Of a stretch of 64,000 nt of DNA, positions 8,470 through 17,501 are shown in pieces. The stretch spans positions 1-64,000 of the forward strand of contig QORU01000013.1 in NCBI GenBank assembly GCA_003574785.1. The letters are read 5' to 3'. This DNA is from Taklimakanibacter deserti (GTDB lineage: Bacteria; Pseudomonadota; Alphaproteobacteria; Rhizobiales; Aestuariivirgaceae). A model generated the notes under the pieces. The model was not told the DNA's origin. It was given only the letters and a program-made list of their open reading frames with translations, and did not search any database. Position numbers and translations under genes: made by a program. Position 1 is the stretch's first letter. Every line of letters begins with the position of its first letter.

Positions 8470-9174
8470 ATGGACTTTCGTGTGAGGTCAAATTCTGCCG
8501 CTAGCGGCGAATATGCTCTGCACGCAGACAAGCTTTCGGTGCGCAAAGGCTTCGATACAGCGCTACAAAGCAAGTCGGTCGCGATCAATCAGTCGATAGT
8601 CAAACGCTGCATCGACATATTTGTTGCTTCTCTGGCGCTCTTGGTTCTGGTGCCGGTCGGGCTGCTCATCGCGCTGGCGATCAAGATCGAGTCGCCGGGA
8701 CCGGTTCTGTTCTGGCAATTGCGCTATGGCCGGAACCGCTCGTCCTTCTACATCTGCAAGTTCCGCAGCATGACGGTGACTGAATCGCACGGCGAATTCA
8801 CGCAAGCGACTCGCAACGATGCCAGGATAACCAGGCTTGGGAGCTTCTTGCGTAAAACAAGCCTCGATGAGCTTCCGCAGCTCTACAACGTGCTGCGCGG
8901 CGAGATGTCGCTCGTCGGACCAAGGCCGCATGCGATTGCGATGGATGATTCCTTCGCCGAAGTGATCAGCAATTTCAACGATCGGCATCTGGTGCGCCCC
9001 GGGCTCACCGGCCTCGCCCAGGTGGCGGGATTTCGCGGGCCGACGGAAGCCCTCGAGCATATTGAATATAGAGTGCATCACGATCGCCTCTATATCCGCA
9101 AGTGGTCGGTGCTGCTGGACATGAAAATCATGCTGCGCACCGTCTTCGCCTTGACAGGGCCCAACGCCCTCTGA
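8470..9174 (+). CDS. Initiating sugar-phosphate transferase (ExoY/WcaJ C-terminal type)
   Basis: 234 residues; the ATG at 8470 has GGAGG five bases upstream and is preferred over the GTG at 8458. It has one membrane anchor (CIDIFVASLALLVLVPVGLL) and then the bacterial sugar-transferase core: KFRSM, LGSFLRKTSLDELPQL and LVGPRPHA, all hallmarks of polyprenol-phosphate hexose-1-phosphate transferases. It lacks the four extra N-terminal helices of WbaP/WcaJ, so it is ExoY-like. It would load the first sugar onto undecaprenyl phosphate and start repeat-unit assembly. Confidence 0.93.
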   Translation: MDFRVRSNSAASGEYALHADKLSVRKGFDTALQSKSVAINQSIVKRCIDIFVASLALLVLVPVGLLIALAIKIESPGPVLFWQLRYGRNRSSFYICKFRSMTVTESHGEFTQATRNDARITRLGSFLRKTSLDELPQLYNVLRGEMSLVGPRPHAIAMDDSFAEVISNFNDRHLVRPGLTGLAQVAGFRGPTEALEHIEYRVHHDRLYIRKWSVLLDMKIMLRTVFALTGPNAL

Positions 9175-9265
9175 GCTTGACGCTCCGCCGCGGCGTGGCG
9201 GACGAAAATCGAAAAATGGGAACAGCGTCGCCGGCATGAGCCGGCCTGACACGAAAGGGTATCGG

Positions 9266-10609
9266 ATGAATATTACCATGATCGGATCGAGCTATGTCGG
9301 GCTGGTCTCGGGCGCCTGTCTCGCCGATTTCGGCCATAAGGTCATCTGCGTCGACAAGGATGAAGGCAAGATCCAGGCTTTGCGGCAAGGCGAGATCCCG
9401 ATCTTCGAGCCGGGACTCGACCAGATCGTCGGCGACAATGTCAAAGCCGGCCGCCTGTCCTTCACCACCGATCTGGCGCAAGGTGTTGCGGCGGCGGATG
9501 TGGTCTTCCTCGCCGTCGGCACGCCGTCCCGGCGCGGCGACGGCCATGCCGATCTCTCCTTCGTCGAGGCGGCGGCGCACGAGCTCGCCCAGGCCGTCAG
9601 GCCGGGAACAGTGATCGTCATCAAGTCGACCGTTCCGGTCGGCACCTCCGACAAGGTCGAGCTCATCATGGCCGGCACCAGCCCGGCGCTCGATTTCTCG
9701 GTCGCCTCCAATCCGGAGTTCCTGCGCGAGGGCTCGGCCATTGCCGATTTCAAGCGCCCGGACCGCATCATCGTCGGCGTCAATGACGAGCGCGGAAGAA
9801 ACGCGCTCAGCGAAGTCTATCGCCCGCTCTATCTCAACCGGTCGCCCCTGATGTTCACCTCGCGCCGCACCGCCGAGCTCACCAAATACGCGGCCAATGC
9901 GTTCCTCGCCATGAAGGTCACATTCATCAATGAGATCTCGGATCTTTGCGAGAAGGCCGGTGCCGACGTACAGGACGTCGCCCGCGGCATCGGGCTCGAC
10001 AACCGCATCGGACCGAAATTCCTTCATGCCGGGCCTGGCTATGGCGGATCGTGCTTTCCCAAGGACACGACGGCGCTGATCCGCATCGCCCAGGACTTCG
10101 AATCGCCCTTGCGTCTCGTCGAGACCACGGTGGCGATCAACGATACGCGCCGGCGCGCCATGGGCCGCAAGATCGCGGCGGCTTGCGGTGGCGATCTCAG
10201 GGACAAGACCGTGGCGCTTCTCGGCGTCACCTTCAAGCCCAATACCGACGACATCCGTGAAGCGCCGGCGCTCGCCATTATCCAGGCGCTCCAGGACGCA
10301 GGTGCCGCGATCCGGCTCTATGATCCGGCGGGACTGGAGAATGCCCGTTCGGCGCTCGCAGGCGTCGAGTTCGGGCAAAGCCCCTATGAGATCGCCGAGG
10401 GCGCCGATGTCCTGGTGATCGTGACCGAGTGGGAAGAGTTCCGGGCGCTCGATTTCCGCATGCTGCGCCAGGTCATGAAGTCGCCGTGTCTCGTCGACCT
10501 GCGCAATGTCTATCGCCGCGAGGACATCGCCAAGCATGGCTTCCGCTATTTCAGTATTGGTCGGCCCGAGCACGATATCGCGCTGCAGGTCGTCGAAGCG
10601 GCCGAGTAA
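9266..10609 (+). CDS. ugd: UDP-glucose 6-dehydrogenase
   Basis: 447 residues from the ATG at 9266, which directly precedes the Rossmann fold MNITMIGSSYVGLVSGACLA; an AAGGG stretch is upstream. The enzyme oxidises UDP-glucose twice to UDP-glucuronate with NAD+. The catalytic cysteine is about C263 in GPGYGGSCFPKDT, and the YAANAFLAMKVTFINE helix and C-terminal domain are complete. In this locus it implies glucuronic acid, or a sugar made from it, in the polymer. No UDP-xylose synthase or epimerase accompanies it here. Confidence 0.95.
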   Translation: MNITMIGSSYVGLVSGACLADFGHKVICVDKDEGKIQALRQGEIPIFEPGLDQIVGDNVKAGRLSFTTDLAQGVAAADVVFLAVGTPSRRGDGHADLSFVEAAAHELAQAVRPGTVIVIKSTVPVGTSDKVELIMAGTSPALDFSVASNPEFLREGSAIADFKRPDRIIVGVNDERGRNALSEVYRPLYLNRSPLMFTSRRTAELTKYAANAFLAMKVTFINEISDLCEKAGADVQDVARGIGLDNRIGPKFLHAGPGYGGSCFPKDTTALIRIAQDFESPLRLVETTVAINDTRRRAMGRKIAAACGGDLRDKTVALLGVTFKPNTDDIREAPALAIIQALQDAGAAIRLYDPAGLENARSALAGVEFGQSPYEIAEGADVLVIVTEWEEFRALDFRMLRQVMKSPCLVDLRNVYRREDIAKHGFRYFSIGRPEHDIALQVVEAAE

Positions 10610-10630
10610 CGGCGAGGGAGAAGAGCAGGC

Positions 10631-11863
10631 ATGTCGCTTACATTTCCGTACCCCGCGACCAAGGATCGGCCGCCGCGCTGCGTGATCATCGTCGAGAACC
10701 TTCCCGTGCCCTTCGACCGGCGCGTATGGCAGGAGGCCAATGCGCTGAAGGATGGGGGCTGGGAGGTCTCCGTGATCTGCCCGAAGAACGAGCAGCATCC
10801 GCTGGCCTTCGAGGAAATCAACGGCATCGCGATCTACCGGCATGCGCTTCCGGTCGAGGCGCGGGGCAAGCTCGGCTTCCTCATCGAATATGCCTCGGCT
10901 CTCTTCCACGAGGCGCGCCTCCTCATGAAGATCGCCTTCGCCAAGGGCTTCGACGTGGTGCAGGGCTGCAATCCGCCCGATCTCATCTTTCTCGTCGCGG
11001 CACCCTACAAGCTGTTCGGCAAGAAATTCGTCTTCGACCATCATGACCTGTGCCCCGAGCTCTATGCCGCCAAATATGACCGGCATGATTTCTTCCATCG
11101 ACTGCTGCTTCTCGCCGAGAAATGCACCTTCAAGCTCGCCGATCGGGTGATCTCCGCCAATGACACCTATCGCGACATCGCGATCACGCGCGGCGGCAGG
11201 ACGCCCGACAGCGTCACCACGGTCTACAGCGTGCCCGACCGGCAGAAATTGCGCCGCGTCGCGCCCGACGCGAAGCTGAGGGCAGGGGCGACTGTCGTCT
11301 TGGGCTATATCGGGATCATCGCCGATCAGGACGGCGTCGATCATCTGGTCCGCCTGATGCATCACGCGGTCCATGAGCATGGCCGGCAAGGCATTCGCGC
11401 CGTCATCGTCGGCGACGGGCCGGCGCTGGCTTCGGTGAAGCAGCTGGCGCGCTCGCTCAGTGTCGCCGAGCATATCACCTTCACCGGCTATCTGCGCGGC
11501 GAGGCGTTGCTCAGCGCCATCAGCACCTTCGATATCGGCATCATCCCGGATCCGGTGAACGAGTACAACGACAAGATCAGCATGAACAAGGTGTTCGAAT
11601 ATTCGGCCCTTGCCATTCCCTCCGTGTCCTACGACCTGAGCGAGACGCGCCGCCTTCTGGGTCAGGCCGGGACCTTCGCCAAGGGGGCTCAACCTGCGGA
11701 TCTCGCCGAGGCGGCGCTACCTCTTATCGATGACGCGGCTTTGAGGCGGGAGCTCGGCGCGCGTGCCGGCCGGCTGGCCGAGGAAAAATTCAACTGGGAC
11801 AGCGAAGCCAGGAAATATGTCGCCGCCTATGAGGAGCTGGTGAAGATAAGGGCCTATGCATGA
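10631..11863 (+). CDS. Glycosyltransferase family 4
   Basis: 410 residues with the GT-B two-domain plan. The N-terminal domain opens with VIIVENLPVPFDRRVWQEA, common in WbuB/WcaI-type transferases. The C-terminal domain has GDGPALASVK and the donor-binding segment KISMNKVFEYSALAIPSV, with the GT4 glutamates near residues 322-326. A cytoplasmic enzyme adding one sugar of the repeat unit; donor and linkage cannot be read. Its end overlaps the next start by four bases. Confidence 0.88.
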   Translation: MSLTFPYPATKDRPPRCVIIVENLPVPFDRRVWQEANALKDGGWEVSVICPKNEQHPLAFEEINGIAIYRHALPVEARGKLGFLIEYASALFHEARLLMKIAFAKGFDVVQGCNPPDLIFLVAAPYKLFGKKFVFDHHDLCPELYAAKYDRHDFFHRLLLLAEKCTFKLADRVISANDTYRDIAITRGGRTPDSVTTVYSVPDRQKLRRVAPDAKLRAGATVVLGYIGIIADQDGVDHLVRLMHHAVHEHGRQGIRAVIVGDGPALASVKQLARSLSVAEHITFTGYLRGEALLSAISTFDIGIIPDPVNEYNDKISMNKVFEYSALAIPSVSYDLSETRRLLGQAGTFAKGAQPADLAEAALPLIDDAALRRELGARAGRLAEEKFNWDSEARKYVAAYEELVKIRAYA

Positions 11864-12618
11864 TCGCCGTCAAGCACATCATTGCACTCGGCGCGGCAAC
11901 GCTCTTTGCCTTCACTGCATGGTCGGGAAACGCCAAAGCCGCCAATGGCGCGTGCCCCGGCGAATTGCCCGAGCGCACCCTCTCGCTGTCGCAGGCCAAC
12001 ATCACCAGATTCGGCACCTTGCAGAAGCTGCCGCCCTTGCCACTGGAAAAGGGCGAATATGTGCTGAGCTTCGATGACGGCCCGCGCAAGACGACGACGC
12101 CGAAGATCCTCGATGAGCTGCGCGCCGCCTGCCTGCATGCGACCTTCTTCATGGTCGGACGTGAGGCGACCAAATTTCCTTTTGTGGCGCGCGCGGTCGC
12201 GGAAGCCGGGCATTCGATCGGCAGCCACAGTTTCTCGCATAAGCGGCTCAAGGACATACCTCACGAGGAAGCCCTCCTGGAAATGAAGCTGGGCCAGGCT
12301 GCCGTCCAATGGGCGGTGTTCCGCACCCGCTCGACGCCGGTGCGCCTGTTCCGCTTCCCGGAAAACGCCGCGACCCCCGACCTGATGGAGGCGGCGGCGC
12401 GCTTCGACATGATCGTCGCGAGCTATGACGTGTCGCCCGAGGACTGGCGGGGTGATGCGCCGCAAAACTCGCTGAGGCGCCTGCGCCAGAGGCTCAATAC
12501 CGTCGATCGCGGCGTGATCGTGATGCACGACGTGAAGGACAACACCGTGCTGCTTCTGCCGATGGTGCTGGACGAGCTCAAGGCGCGCGGCGCCAAGATC
12601 GTCCATCTGGTGGAGTGA
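11860..12618 (+). CDS. Polysaccharide deacetylase (CE4/NodB domain)
   Basis: 252 residues with a signal peptide (hydrophobic residues 4-22, cleavage near SGNAKAAN), so probably periplasmic. The NodB domain shows motif 1 SFDDGPR (D68, D69 region) and motif 2 HSFSH, the metal-binding H-x3-H. CE4 enzymes remove N- or O-acetyl groups from polysaccharides. Within this locus it likely tailors the exported polymer, much as PgaB or IcaB does, opposing the acetyltransferase at 14557. It overlaps both neighbours by a few bases. Confidence 0.9.
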   Translation: MIAVKHIIALGAATLFAFTAWSGNAKAANGACPGELPERTLSLSQANITRFGTLQKLPPLPLEKGEYVLSFDDGPRKTTTPKILDELRAACLHATFFMVGREATKFPFVARAVAEAGHSIGSHSFSHKRLKDIPHEEALLEMKLGQAAVQWAVFRTRSTPVRLFRFPENAATPDLMEAAARFDMIVASYDVSPEDWRGDAPQNSLRRLRQRLNTVDRGVIVMHDVKDNTVLLLPMVLDELKARGAKIVHLVE

Positions 12619-13703
12619 TGGAAATGCCAGGAAACCCCGCCAAGCGCCCGCATGCCGAGGTCATGGACGAGCTCAAGCAGAAGCTCGGCGCCATCGCGAA
12701 TGTCATTCCGAGGGACAAGCCCGTCATCTATCTCGATTATCCCATTCACGGCAATGTCGGCGATCTTCTCATCCATGCCGGCACCGACAGATTCTTCGAG
12801 GCTTTCGGCTATAATGTGATCGGCTACTACAGCATCCATGAATTCTGCCTGACGCACCGCCCGGGGAGGCCCTTGGTCTTCTTCAAGGACTCGGTGCGGC
12901 GCCTGGATGATCTGGTCAAGACCGGCGCCACGATCGTCTTCCATGGCGGCGGCAATCTCGGTGATCTCTATCGCGACTATCAGATGTTCCGTGAGCTGGT
13001 GATCGCGCGCTATCCCGAAGCACCGATCGTCATCCTGCCGCAATCGGTGCATTTCGATGATCCCGCGAACCGCGCGGCGGTCGCCAAGCTATTCGCGGCC
13101 CATCCCCAGCTCTTCATCTTCGCGCGCGACAGGGAATCGCTCGATTTCGCTCGCAATGACTGCGGCTGTCCGGCGGCGCTGATGCCGGACATGGCCCATG
13201 CTCTGTGGGGCAGCCTGCCGCGCCATAGTGGCGCCGCGACCCGCCTGTTGAATTTCCGCCGCCGTGACAAGGAAGCGACGGGCGGCTCGGCACAGAGCGC
13301 CGACACATTCGATTGGGACGATCTGACCACCGTCTTCGACCGCGGCATGATCCGCGTGCAGCGGAAGACGCAGTCGGTGGAGTTCCCGACCCGGCATATC
13401 GTGCCGAGCCATGTCGTCTGGAAGTGGTATCGCGACCATTTGCTGCGCCGGTCGATCAAGTTTGTCGGCAGCTATGGGCGGCTCACCACCAACCGGCTGC
13501 ACGGCATGATCCTGGGCGCGCTGCTCGACATGCCGATCACCTGCGAGGACAACAGCTACGGCAAGATCAGCCGCTATTACGGCGAATGGTTCGCCGCGTC
13601 CGACCGCATCGACTATCGCCGGCCGAGGGAGACGCAAGCCGCGGAAGCGGCTTCGCCCGCGCCGGCGTCAGCCATGAGGGCCTTGAGAGAATATGGCATC
13701 TGA
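12618..13703 (+). CDS. Polysaccharide pyruvyl transferase
   Basis: About 361 residues. The start is taken at the ATG overlapping the previous stop (12618); an ATG at 12624 with GGAG eight bases upstream is an alternative. The PS_pyruv_trans domain is shown by DYPIHGNVGDLLIHAG near residue 38, FHGGGNLGD near 110, and TTNRLHGMILGALL near 293. Such enzymes (ExoV, CsaB) transfer enolpyruvate from PEP to make acidic ketal groups on exopolysaccharide sugars. It implies an anionic, pyruvylated polymer. Confidence 0.92.
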   Translation: MEMPGNPAKRPHAEVMDELKQKLGAIANVIPRDKPVIYLDYPIHGNVGDLLIHAGTDRFFEAFGYNVIGYYSIHEFCLTHRPGRPLVFFKDSVRRLDDLVKTGATIVFHGGGNLGDLYRDYQMFRELVIARYPEAPIVILPQSVHFDDPANRAAVAKLFAAHPQLFIFARDRESLDFARNDCGCPAALMPDMAHALWGSLPRHSGAATRLLNFRRRDKEATGGSAQSADTFDWDDLTTVFDRGMIRVQRKTQSVEFPTRHIVPSHVVWKWYRDHLLRRSIKFVGSYGRLTTNRLHGMILGALLDMPITCEDNSYGKISRYYGEWFAASDRIDYRRPRETQAAEAASPAPASAMRALREYGI

Positions 13704-14556
13704 AATCCTGTTCATCACCACGACCGACGCCGCCGGCGGCCGCGTTTCCGATCTCGCCCGCCTGCTCACCTCCATCGAGGCAAGCCTCGTGGGGCGCGAT
13801 TGGCGCATGCTCCTCTTGGTGCAGCGCGCTTCGCCCGGGATGGAATTGGGCGTCGCTATCCCGGCGAATGTCGCGGTCGAGGCCATCCCCGATCGGATAT
13901 CGCTGTCGCGGGCGCGCAATCTGCTCCTCGGCAAGGCGCGAGAGCAGGGGCTTCTGTCCCGCACGGTGCTCGTCGCCTTTCCCGATGATGATTGCTGGTA
14001 TCCCGAGGGCGCGCTGGAACGCATCCTCAATCTGTTCAGGATCGACCAGGGCCTCGATTTCTGGTTCTGCGCCTATGCTTCGGCGCCATCGACGCCCTTG
14101 CGCGCCCTTTCCATGGACACCAAGCCGCCGTCGGTCTTCAACGTCGCGGCCAAGGCTTCGTCCAACACCATATTTCTGCGCAATCACATCGTCGAACGCA
14201 TCGGCGGCTTCGACGAGGAGCTGGGGGTCGGGACCGCGAACAATGGCGGTGAGGATACCGACTATGCGCTCAGGGCTTTTTCGGAGGCGCGCAAGAGCCG
14301 CTTCGTCGATCAGCGGCTGATCGGCCATCGCGACCATGACGCGCGCTTCAGATCGCATTACTTCCGCGGCAGCCTCATCGCCATCGCCCGTCACACGGCA
14401 AAGCGGCCGGCAAGCGTCGCACTCCTGCTGCGCAAGCTCATCGTCGGCAGCGTTCTGGTGGCGACGCGCCGCATGCCGGCTAAGGACTTCATGACGGCGC
14501 TCAAGGCAGCCTTCTCGCCATCGCCGGGGCGCCGGTCAAAGAGGGAGGCAGCCTAG
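13693..14556 (+). CDS. GT2-like glycosyltransferase, copy A of a duplicated pair
   Basis: 287 residues, GT-A fold. The DxD-type metal motif is in [18 protein letters not shown], and the acceptor-side acidic motif is [14 protein letters not shown]. It overlaps the pyruvyl-transferase gene by 11 bases. It is clearly homologous along its full length to the protein at 15060-15944 (both share [31 protein letters not shown] and [12 protein letters not shown]), so the two arose by tandem duplication with an acetyltransferase gene between them. The two probably add different or successive sugars. Confidence 0.87.
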   Translation: MASEILFITTTDAAGGRVSDLARLLTSIEASLVGRDWRMLLLVQRASPGMELGVAIPANVAVEAIPDRISLSRARNLLLGKAREQGLLSRTVLVAFPDDDCWYPEGALERILNLFRIDQGLDFWFCAYASAPSTPLRALSMDTKPPSVFNVAAKASSNTIFLRNHIVERIGGFDEELGVGTANNGGEDTDYALRAFSEARKSRFVDQRLIGHRDHDARFRSHYFRGSLIAIARHTAKRPASVALLLRKLIVGSVLVATRRMPAKDFMTALKAAFSPSPGRRSKREAA

Positions 14557-15063
14557 ATGCGCAGCCTCAATCAGCTGCTCTGGCTGCAGCGCCTGCTGGT
14601 GAAGCTCAGATGGCTCTACTTCACCAGGCTCTGGGGCATGGACATCCATCCGAGCACCATCATGTCGTTGAGCGTCAGGCTCGACAAGACCTATCCCAAG
14701 GGCGTGCATATCGGCGCCGAGAGCTATCTCGCTTTCGATGTCGCGGTGCTCACTCATGACATGGTGCGCGGTCTCCATTGCGACACCTATATCGGTTCGC
14801 GCTGCTTCATCGGCGCGCGCAGCATCATCCTGCCCGGCGTGCGCATCGGCGACGGCTCGGTCGTAGGCTCCGGCAGTGTCGTCACCAAGGATGTCCCGCC
14901 GGCTTCGATCGCCGTCGGGAATCCGGCGCGCGTCATCCGCCGCAACATCGAAACCGGCCGCTTCGGCTACTTGCGCAGAGCGGGCCCGCCAAAGGGCGAG
15001 GACAAGACGGTTTTGCCCCTCGAGCCGGAGCTGGCGGCGCGGGAAGCGGGAGGATTGCCATGA
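14557..15063 (+). CDS. Left-handed beta-helix acetyltransferase (WcaF/LacA-like)
   Basis: 168 residues beginning one base after the preceding stop. Hexapeptide turns are visible in [20 protein letters not shown] and [20 protein letters not shown], ending with the conserved GNPARVIRR. The catalytic histidine is probably H69 in LTHDM. These trimeric enzymes move acetyl groups from acetyl-CoA to a sugar hydroxyl. Sandwiched between the two duplicated transferases, it may acetylate the sugar they handle. Confidence 0.88.
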   Translation: MRSLNQLLWLQRLLVKLRWLYFTRLWGMDIHPSTIMSLSVRLDKTYPKGVHIGAESYLAFDVAVLTHDMVRGLHCDTYIGSRCFIGARSIILPGVRIGDGSVVGSGSVVTKDVPPASIAVGNPARVIRRNIETGRFGYLRRAGPPKGEDKTVLPLEPELAAREAGGLP

Positions 15064-15944
15064 CCTCCGAAATCCTGTTCCTCACCACGACGGATGCCGC
15101 CGGCGGCCGCGCTTCCGATCTCGCGCGCCTCTTGTCGTCCATCGAAGCGGCACTCGCCGGCAGGGACTGGCGGATGCTCCTCTTGGTGCAGCGCGCCTCT
15201 TCGGATGCGGGCATCGCTTCCGGCATTCCGGGAAATGTTGCGGTCGGGATCATTCCCAACCGAGTATCGGCCTCGCGGGCCCGCAACATTCTGCTTCATG
15301 AAGCGCGCGCCCAGGGGCTCCTGGCGGAGGTGCCGCTCGTCGCCTTTCCCGATGATGATTGCTGGTATCCGGATGGCGCGCTCAAGCGCATCCTCGATCT
15401 GTTTCGGAGCGATCAGGCGCTGGACTTCTGGTTCTGCCGCTATGCATCGGCGCCGCAGCCGCCGGCCCATGCTCTCTCCGGGGAGATGAGATCGCCCTCG
15501 GTTTTCGAGGTTGCGGCGGAGGCATCATCCAACACCATATTCCTGCGCGGCCGCGTCATCGAGACTCTCGGGGAATTCGACGAGGAGTTGGGCGTCGGGA
15601 CCGAGAACAATGGCGGCGAGGACACCGACTATGCGCTGCGCGCCTTTCGGCAATCACGCAAATGCCGCTTTGTCAACCGCGCGCTGATCGGTCATCGCGA
15701 CAACAATTTTCGCTTCAGGTCGCGTTATTTCCGCGGCAGCCTGATCGCGATCGCCCGCCACACGGCCATGCGGCCGGCGAGCGTCGGGCTGTTGCTGCGC
15801 AAGCTCATGGTGGGCAGTTTCCTGGTGGCGACCCGTCGCATGTCGTCGCGGGAGTTCCGCACCGCCCTGCGCGCCGCCTTGTCGGCCAGGGAGCGACGGA
15901 GTTTTGCGCCGGCCCGGCACCGGTCGAGGGGGAGGGTCGCCTAG
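15060..15944 (+). CDS. GT2-like glycosyltransferase, copy B of a duplicated pair
   Basis: 294 residues from the ATG at 15060, preceded by GGGAGG and overlapping the acetyltransferase stop by four bases. It is a full-length paralogue of the protein at 13693-14556, with identical core motifs [31 protein letters not shown] and [14 protein letters not shown]. Differences cluster in residues 45-65 and 100-130, near the likely donor pocket, consistent with different donor or acceptor use. The longer C-terminal tail is arginine-rich. Confidence 0.87.
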   Translation: MTSEILFLTTTDAAGGRASDLARLLSSIEAALAGRDWRMLLLVQRASSDAGIASGIPGNVAVGIIPNRVSASRARNILLHEARAQGLLAEVPLVAFPDDDCWYPDGALKRILDLFRSDQALDFWFCRYASAPQPPAHALSGEMRSPSVFEVAAEASSNTIFLRGRVIETLGEFDEELGVGTENNGGEDTDYALRAFRQSRKCRFVNRALIGHRDNNFRFRSRYFRGSLIAIARHTAMRPASVGLLLRKLMVGSFLVATRRMSSREFRTALRAALSARERRSFAPARHRSRGRVA

Positions 15945-15945
15945 C

Positions 15946-16614
15946 ATGGCCTTTTCGCCCACGTTTCTGATGATTGCCGCCTTCGCCCTGCATTTGGCAG
16001 CCGCCGTGCCGGCGGTCGCCCAGCCGGGCGAACCGGTGAAGATCGTCACGCTGGGGACCAGCCTTTCGGCTCGCGGCGGCTGGCAGGAGCCTCTCGAACA
16101 TTCGCTCAGGACCTGCCTCAACAGCGCTGTCACGGTCGTCAATCTGGCGAAGAGCAGCATGACATCCGAATGGGGCCTGACCCAGATCGACAAGGTCGTC
16201 GCCGAGCGGCCGGATATCGTCCTGATCGAATTTGCCGTGAACGACGCCGATGTGACGGAGTTCATGTCGCTCAGCCGCAGCGCCGCCAATATGACCGAGA
16301 TCATCCTCAGGCTGCGCGAAAGCGACAGCCGGCCGGCCGTCTATGTGATGGCGATGAATCCCGTTTCCGGCCTGCGCGGGATGATCAGGCCATTCCTTGG
16401 AGACTATGAGGAGATGCATGCGGTGGTCGCGAAGAAGCTCGGCGCCGGCTTCATCGATCACCGGCCGGCCTGGGCCCGGCTTTCGGATGAGGAAATAGCC
16501 GGCGCGATCGCCGACGGCGTGCATCCGGAGCCCGTCGCGGCGAGCCGGGTGATCGTGCCGGGCCTGGTCCGCGCCCTTGCGGCGTCCGGCTGCATCACTG
16601 CGAAGAGGGAGTAG
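15946..16614 (+). CDS. Secreted SGNH/GDSL hydrolase
   Basis: 222 residues from the ATG at 15946, which follows a GGGGGAGGG ribosome-binding stretch; the longer frame would overlap the preceding gene. A signal peptide (MAFSPTFLMIAAFALHLAAA, cleavage near AVAQ) sends it to the periplasm or outside. SGNH blocks are visible: TLGTSLS with the nucleophile serine in place of GDS, FAVNDAD (block III Asn), and DGVHPE (block V Asp/His). Likely an esterase removing acetyl or other acyl groups from the polymer. Confidence 0.87.
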   Translation: MAFSPTFLMIAAFALHLAAAVPAVAQPGEPVKIVTLGTSLSARGGWQEPLEHSLRTCLNSAVTVVNLAKSSMTSEWGLTQIDKVVAERPDIVLIEFAVNDADVTEFMSLSRSAANMTEIILRLRESDSRPAVYVMAMNPVSGLRGMIRPFLGDYEEMHAVVAKKLGAGFIDHRPAWARLSDEEIAGAIADGVHPEPVAASRVIVPGLVRALAASGCITAKRE

Positions 16615-16619
16615 CAAAC

Positions 16620-17501
16620 GTGACCGTATCTGCCGTGATACCCGTGAAGAACCGACCGATCCTGATCGCCCAGGCGATCACGAGCTGTCTCGGCCAGACG
16701 GTTGCGCCCGACGAGATCATCGTCGTCGACGACGGATCGGACGATGCGACACCGGACGTGGTGATGGAGATGGCGCGGACCGAGGGCCGGATCAGGCTCA
16801 TTCGCCGCGATGCGAGCGGGGGTGCGTCTGTGGCGCGCAATGATGGCGCTGCCCGAGCTTCCGGCACATGGATTGCGTTCCTGGATTCGGATGACCGCTG
16901 GCATGAGGAGAAGACGGCGCGGCAGCTGGATTTGGCAGCACGGCACCCCGACGCGCCGGCGATCTTCTGCGGCATCCGCTTTGCCTATGCCGAGCGCAAG
17001 CCGCGTATCGGTCTGCCGCCGCCGATCGTCGGGCCGCATGATCTGGCCGTCTCCAATGTGCTGGCCACGACATCGACCGCTCTTGTCCGCAAGGACCGGT
17101 TCGATTTTGTCAACGGCTTCGATGTCGACCTGCCCACTTGCGAGGACTGGGACCTGTGGCTCAAGCTTTCCAAACTGGGACCATTGCCCGTCGTGCAGGC
17201 GCCGCTTGTCGAATATACTTACGAGGCGACCAACAAGCTGTCGCGCGACATGACCAAGCTGATGCTGGGCCATGAGCTGGTCTTCGCCCGCATCGCGGCG
17301 GAAATCGGGAAGGGCGGCCTGGGGCGATTGTCGGCGCTGCATGACCTCAAGCGGGCCGAGCTTCATATCCGCGTCACTGGCGAAGCTGTGAAGGCGCTCG
17401 GATTCATCTGGTCCGCTCTGTCGCGCTCGCCGTCGGCCGAAGTATTGCGCCGCGCCGCCCATCTCATGGGCCTGATGACCGCGCACGGGGCCCGCTTATG
17501 A
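16620..17501 (+). CDS. Glycosyltransferase family 2
   Basis: 293 residues from a GTG at 16620 with GAGGGAG upstream. A classic GT2 N-terminus: VSAVIPVKNRPILIAQAI, then VDDGSDDATPDVV, ARNDGAARASG and the metal-binding FLDSDDRWHE. The CEDWDLWLKL motif supplies the catalytic-base region. A cytoplasmic inverting transferase for the repeat unit; specificity unknown. It overlaps the next gene by four bases. Confidence 0.92.
   Translation: MTVSAVIPVKNRPILIAQAITSCLGQTVAPDEIIVVDDGSDDATPDVVMEMARTEGRIRLIRRDASGGASVARNDGAARASGTWIAFLDSDDRWHEEKTARQLDLAARHPDAPAIFCGIRFAYAERKPRIGLPPPIVGPHDLAVSNVLATTSTALVRKDRFDFVNGFDVDLPTCEDWDLWLKLSKLGPLPVVQAPLVEYTYEATNKLSRDMTKLMLGHELVFARIAAEIGKGGLGRLSALHDLKRAELHIRVTGEAVKALGFIWSALSRSPSAEVLRRAAHLMGLMTAHGARL

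Noticed and set aside
9128..11692. 854-codon minus-strand open frame
   Set aside because: It lies antisense to Ugd and the GT4 gene, both with strong family motifs; the product is a low-complexity shadow rich in Asp, Arg and Gly.
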